From positions 1-25,145 of the forward strand of contig CAMPAP010000104.1 in NCBI GenBank assembly GCA_946631935.1: DNA of 25,145 nucleotides. The letters run 5' to 3'. The stretch comes from an uncultured Lachnospiraceae bacterium (GTDB lineage Bacteria; Bacillota; Clostridia; Lachnospirales; Lachnospiraceae). Made by a program: the position numbers and the translations under genes. Positions 22,629 through 25,145 of this stretch are shown in pieces. The number at the start of each line of letters is the position of its first letter. Within the stretch, counting starts at the first letter, position 1. The notes beneath the pieces were generated by a model. It made no database searches. It had not been told where the DNA came from and was given only the letters and a program-made list of their open reading frames with translations.

Positions 22629-24152
22629 TTATTTAGCGGATGCCTTTTCAAAATCTTCAATGATCTTCCCTTCGGGAGCGGGAGTAAGAAGGCTTACCGC
22701 CACTATAAATATAAGGGAAACAATGAATCCGGGAAGAAGTTCATAAATATTCCAGATGCCTCCAATGGGTCTTACAAGAAATTTCCAAATAAAGATCATG
22801 GCACCTCCGCTGATCATTCCGGCAAGAGCACCGTACTTGTTGGTTCTTTTCCAGAAAAGAGCGCAAAGCATTAAAGGTCCGAATGCCGCGCCAAATCCGG
22901 CCCATGCAAAGGATACTATCTGGAATACGGAGCTGTCGGGATTACTTGCGATCACTAAAGCTATGATACTCATTATTATGACCGCACCTCTTGCTATCAG
23001 CATGGATGTCTTTTCACTCATATCCTTGAAGAGCATTTTCTTGAAAATGTCATCGGATGCGCTTGATGCAGCAGCAAGAAGCTGTGAATCTGCAGTGGAC
23101 ATGGTTGCGGCAAGAATACCGGCAAGTATCAGGCCTGCAACGCACGCAGCGAAAATACCATGTCTGCTTAAGATATCCGATATCCTGATAATTGCTGTTT
23201 CGGGATCGTCAAGAGCAGGCATTACACCCTCTGCTGTCATTGCTCTTGCAACAAGACCGATTATTATGGCCGAGAACATGGCGATAACGACCCAGATGCT
23301 GGCGATCCTTCTGGATATTGTAAGCTTTTCTTTCTTTTCTATAGCCATGAACCTTAGAAGGATATGGGGCATTCCGAAATATCCCAGTCCCCATGCCAGG
23401 GTTGAAATTTTGGTAAGTGTTCCGTAAGGCGCTGATGAAGCACTCTCCATGAGATGTGTATTGTTGAGATCAAGATATCCCTGAAGACTTTTTGCATTAT
23501 CAAATACAGCTGCCCATCCGCCTGCCTGGTTTGCTCCGTAGAAAAGAATTGTGGCAAGGGCGATGGTCATGATGATACTCTGCACAAGATCGGATGTTGA
23601 TGCCGCAAGGAATCCTCCCAATGCGGTATATGAAATGATAACAAGTGCAAAAACTATCATGGATGTCATATAGTCAAGTCCGAAGAGAGACTTGAAAAGC
23701 TTTCCGCATGCAGAAAATCCGCTGGCGGTATAAGGTACGAAGAAAATAATGATGACAATTGCCGAGATAAGCGAAAGCAGATTCTTATCGTCTCCGAATC
23801 TGTTCGAAAAGAAAGCGGGAACAGTGGCAGAACCGTTAAGTTCCGAATACTTCCTGAGCCTTGAAGCAACGATGAGCCAGTTAAGGTATGTACCCACCGC
23901 AAGTCCTAAGGAGGTCCAGAATGGATCCGCAAATCCGCCGGCATATGCAAGACCGGGAATTCCCAAAAGAAGCCAGGAACTCATATCCGATGCTTCAGCA
24001 CTCATGGCCGTTACAACAGGCCCCAGCTTTCTGCCTCCGAGATAGTAGTCCTCAGTTGTTTTGTTTCCCTTTGAAAACCTGATACCAAGATAAAGCACAA
24101 ATAACAGGTAAAGGATGATCACCGTCAAAATACAGATCTGTGAAACCGTCAT
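22629..24152 (-). CDS. putP: Sodium:solute symporter, PutP-type (proline)
   Basis: A 507-residue membrane protein of the SSS family with about 13 hydrophobic helices. The sequences AEASDMSSWLLLGIPGLAYAGG (about 52-73) and GYFGMPHILLRFMAI are close to Na+/proline symporter PutP; pantothenate or other SSS transporters are less likely. It imports L-proline with Na+ for nutrition or osmoprotection. A GGAGGG site lies 6 nt before the ATG. A promoter at 24238-24266 and an about 80-nt leader with a hairpin precede it. A chemoreceptor follows in the same transcript. Confidence 0.92.
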   Translation of the reverse strand: MTVSQICILTVIILYLLFVLYLGIRFSKGNKTTEDYYLGGRKLGPVVTAMSAEASDMSSWLLLGIPGLAYAGGFADPFWTSLGLAVGTYLNWLIVASRLRKYSELNGSATVPAFFSNRFGDDKNLLSLISAIVIIIFFVPYTASGFSACGKLFKSLFGLDYMTSMIVFALVIISYTALGGFLAASTSDLVQSIIMTIALATILFYGANQAGGWAAVFDNAKSLQGYLDLNNTHLMESASSAPYGTLTKISTLAWGLGYFGMPHILLRFMAIEKKEKLTISRRIASIWVVIAMFSAIIIGLVARAMTAEGVMPALDDPETAIIRISDILSRHGIFAACVAGLILAGILAATMSTADSQLLAAASSASDDIFKKMLFKDMSEKTSMLIARGAVIIMSIIALVIASNPDSSVFQIVSFAWAGFGAAFGPLMLCALFWKRTNKYGALAGMISGGAMIFIWKFLVRPIGGIWNIYELLPGFIVSLIFIVAVSLLTPAPEGKIIEDFEKASAK

Positions 24153-24190
24153 TTCAAACCCTCCGAGTCATGTCTTTTTTTATGTTTACT

Positions 24191-24219
24191 GACAGACCGG
24201 CATAAATGCCCGGGCCGTC
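24191..24219 (-). promoter_or_regulatory. Leader hairpin of putP
   Basis: GACAGACCGGCAT and ATGCCCGGGCCGTC pair with two mismatches and one bulge around a 2-nt loop, in the putP 5' UTR between the predicted start point and the ATG. No T tract follows, so it is not a classical terminator. Confidence 0.4.
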
Positions 24220-24237
24220 ACGAACACGCAATTATAA

Positions 24238-24266
24238 ATTATATACTAAGTGTATTATCCGGTAAA
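24238..24266 (-). promoter_or_regulatory. Predicted promoter of putP
   Basis: On the minus strand TTTACC (24261-24266) and a perfect TATAAT (24238-24243) are 17 nt apart, about 86 nt before the putP ATG. A second TATAAT at 24231-24236 has no -35 at suitable spacing. Confidence 0.6.
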
Positions 24267-24345
24267 CTTATCGTTTTATCCGTCCCACACAGCTTTCCGA
24301 TCAACGTCTTATGCGGGAGACGCCTCACGAATTCGGGGCACAGCC

Positions 24346-24993
24346 TCACTTACGAATAACCGCCCTGTAGAACCTGGTGGTAAAAGGAAATGTGTACTTC
24401 GAAAAAGCAGCCAAATCGCTGAGCCTTATGCTGTACTGATTTCCCCAGGAAGCTACCTCAAGCCATATCTCGCTTCCGGTATCCAGAACTCCCAGAACTG
24501 TCATGTAGTGGCCTTTGGTCTTCATGCCTGAAAGCTTTCTGTTCATGTCGTAAAGAGGAATGTTCTTTTTCTTAAACAAAAAAGGGAGCGTGGGGCCAAC
24601 GGCAAATATCACGGGGATATCTGAGTCAATGCACTTTTTTATATCCTCAGCCCTGTTCTTAAATTCTCTTCTGATGCCCCATCCCATTCTGAGCCTTACC
24701 GGCAAATGATGGCTCATAAGATAGAGATTGGATTCAAGAGTATAAAAATAAGGAGCAATCCCAAGATTTGGGAAGACATACATGCCTCCCCTTTCGATCT
24801 TACGGATCCTCTCCTTAAATTCATTCTGCCCTTCGGGCTTTTTCAAATATCCTTTATAAGTTATAAGGTCATGTAACGCAACAACACCACAGCCATATCC
24901 GCGCAGCTTTTTTTCCCTGCCATGCTTTTTTTCAAACCACATCTGGGAACCGGCAACATATATCTTTTTCAAGGCATGTGTTGTATCAGACAT
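24346..24993 (-). CDS. Papain/C39-like cysteine peptidase-like protein
   Basis: A 215-residue protein of unproven function. RGYGCGVVALHDL (31-43) places Cys35 at the start of a helix, KGHYMTVLGV (160-169) supplies His162, and WLEVASWGNQYSI (177-189) supplies Asn185 in an SWGN motif. This is the Cys-His-Asn order of papain-like and C39-like peptidases and of related non-proteolytic domains. No signal peptide or membrane helix is clear, so it looks cytoplasmic. It starts 14 nt after the stop of a DegV-family gene and is presumably in its transcript. The Shine-Dalgarno is weak (AAGGG). No terminator is evident after its stop. Confidence 0.65.
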   Translation of the reverse strand: MSDTTHALKKIYVAGSQMWFEKKHGREKKLRGYGCGVVALHDLITYKGYLKKPEGQNEFKERIRKIERGGMYVFPNLGIAPYFYTLESNLYLMSHHLPVRLRMGWGIRREFKNRAEDIKKCIDSDIPVIFAVGPTLPFLFKKKNIPLYDMNRKLSGMKTKGHYMTVLGVLDTGSEIWLEVASWGNQYSIRLSDLAAFSKYTFPFTTRFYRAVIRK

Positions 24994-25007
24994 ACGAAAA
25001 TGAGCCC

Positions 25008-25145
25008 TTATCTTTCTCTTTCGTCACCCCAGAAAAACAGTGCCACGGTTCCGGGCCCCGTATGACTTCCGATGGTTGCGCCGATTGAATAGATCTGAAC
25101 CTTTCCGTTCATCTTCTTAAACTTCGATTCGATAAGATCAGCAAC
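25008..25145 (-). CDS. DegV-family fatty-acid-binding protein, C-terminal fragment (cut by window edge)
   Basis: The last 45 codons of a DegV protein, entering from the right edge. It reads VADLIESKFKKMNGKVQIYSIGATIGSHTGPGTVALFFWGDERER, and the IGATIGSHTGPGTVALFFWG end is the family's C-terminal signature. DegV/FakB proteins bind fatty acids and in some species hand them to the FakA kinase. The N-terminus is outside the window. It is followed after 14 nt by the cysteine-peptidase-like gene. Confidence 0.9.
   Translation of the reverse strand, partial: VADLIESKFKKMNGKVQIYSIGATIGSHTGPGTVALFFWGDERER

Noticed and set aside
24191..24219. Hairpin before putP as a transcription terminator
   Set aside because: It has mismatches and a bulge and is not followed by a T tract on the minus strand, so it is listed only as a leader hairpin.
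24290..24345. Possible further copy of the interspersed element (GAGGCGT and TAA blocks on the minus strand)
   Set aside because: Only about half the positions match over 30 bases and the arms do not pair as in the two good copies.

Overview
The window reads as chromosomal DNA of a low-to-mid GC Gram-positive Clostridia, most likely a Lachnospiraceae member (Butyrivibrio/Lachnospira-like). Supporting signs are the rpmG-secE-nusG-rplK-rplA-[leader]-rplJ order, strong AGGAGG ribosome binding sites, a RelQ-type small alarmone synthetase, an IorAB indolepyruvate oxidoreductase, and a 91-residue conserved protein of a type I recall from this family. The genus assignment is inference. Nearly every gene lies on the minus strand, so transcription runs from high to low coordinates. 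The one clear plus-strand protein gene is at 11274-11549. No tRNA, rRNA, CRISPR array, transposase or prophage gene is visible.

Layout from low to high coordinates: 1-2899 is the ribosomal/transcription cluster, with its own promoter upstream of rpmG, a candidate L1-binding leader before rplK, and a strong promoter plus L10 leader/attenuator before rplJ. 2909-7173 is an arylpyruvate/arylacetate module (acyl-CoA ligase, iorA, iorB), with a 158-bp inverted-repeat-bounded element between iorA and iorB. 7298-10099 is a LysM-G5-M23 envelope peptidase preceded in the transcript by a tail-anchored coiled-coil protein with hendecad repeats. 10290-10388 appears to encode a small structured plus-strand RNA ending in an intrinsic terminator. 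10387-11052 is RelQ. 11274-13981 holds the conserved 91-residue protein, GalE and a eukaryotic-type UDP-sugar pyrophosphorylase; the last two are separated by a second copy of the repeat element. 14007-14411 is an orphan type IV pilin-like protein.

14545-18684 is the least explained part of the window: a small 111-residue protein, then a 12-bp hairpin with a T tract, then a vWA protein with a degenerate metallopeptidase-like N-terminus, overlapped by a MoxR-type AAA+ ATPase and followed by a leucine-rich-repeat protein. This resembles MoxR-vWA-plus-third-partner systems and is the best candidate for an undescribed system. 18807-24152 carries two methyl-accepting chemotaxis proteins and a PutP-type Na+/solute symporter, with the second receptor directly downstream of putP. 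The right edge holds a papain/C39-like cysteine peptidase-like protein behind the 3' end of a DegV-family gene.

Four RNA-level devices deserve attention: the L10 attenuator with a 7-bp antiterminator pairing, the L1 site, the GNRA-capped small RNA, and the terminator placed immediately before the vWA start codon.
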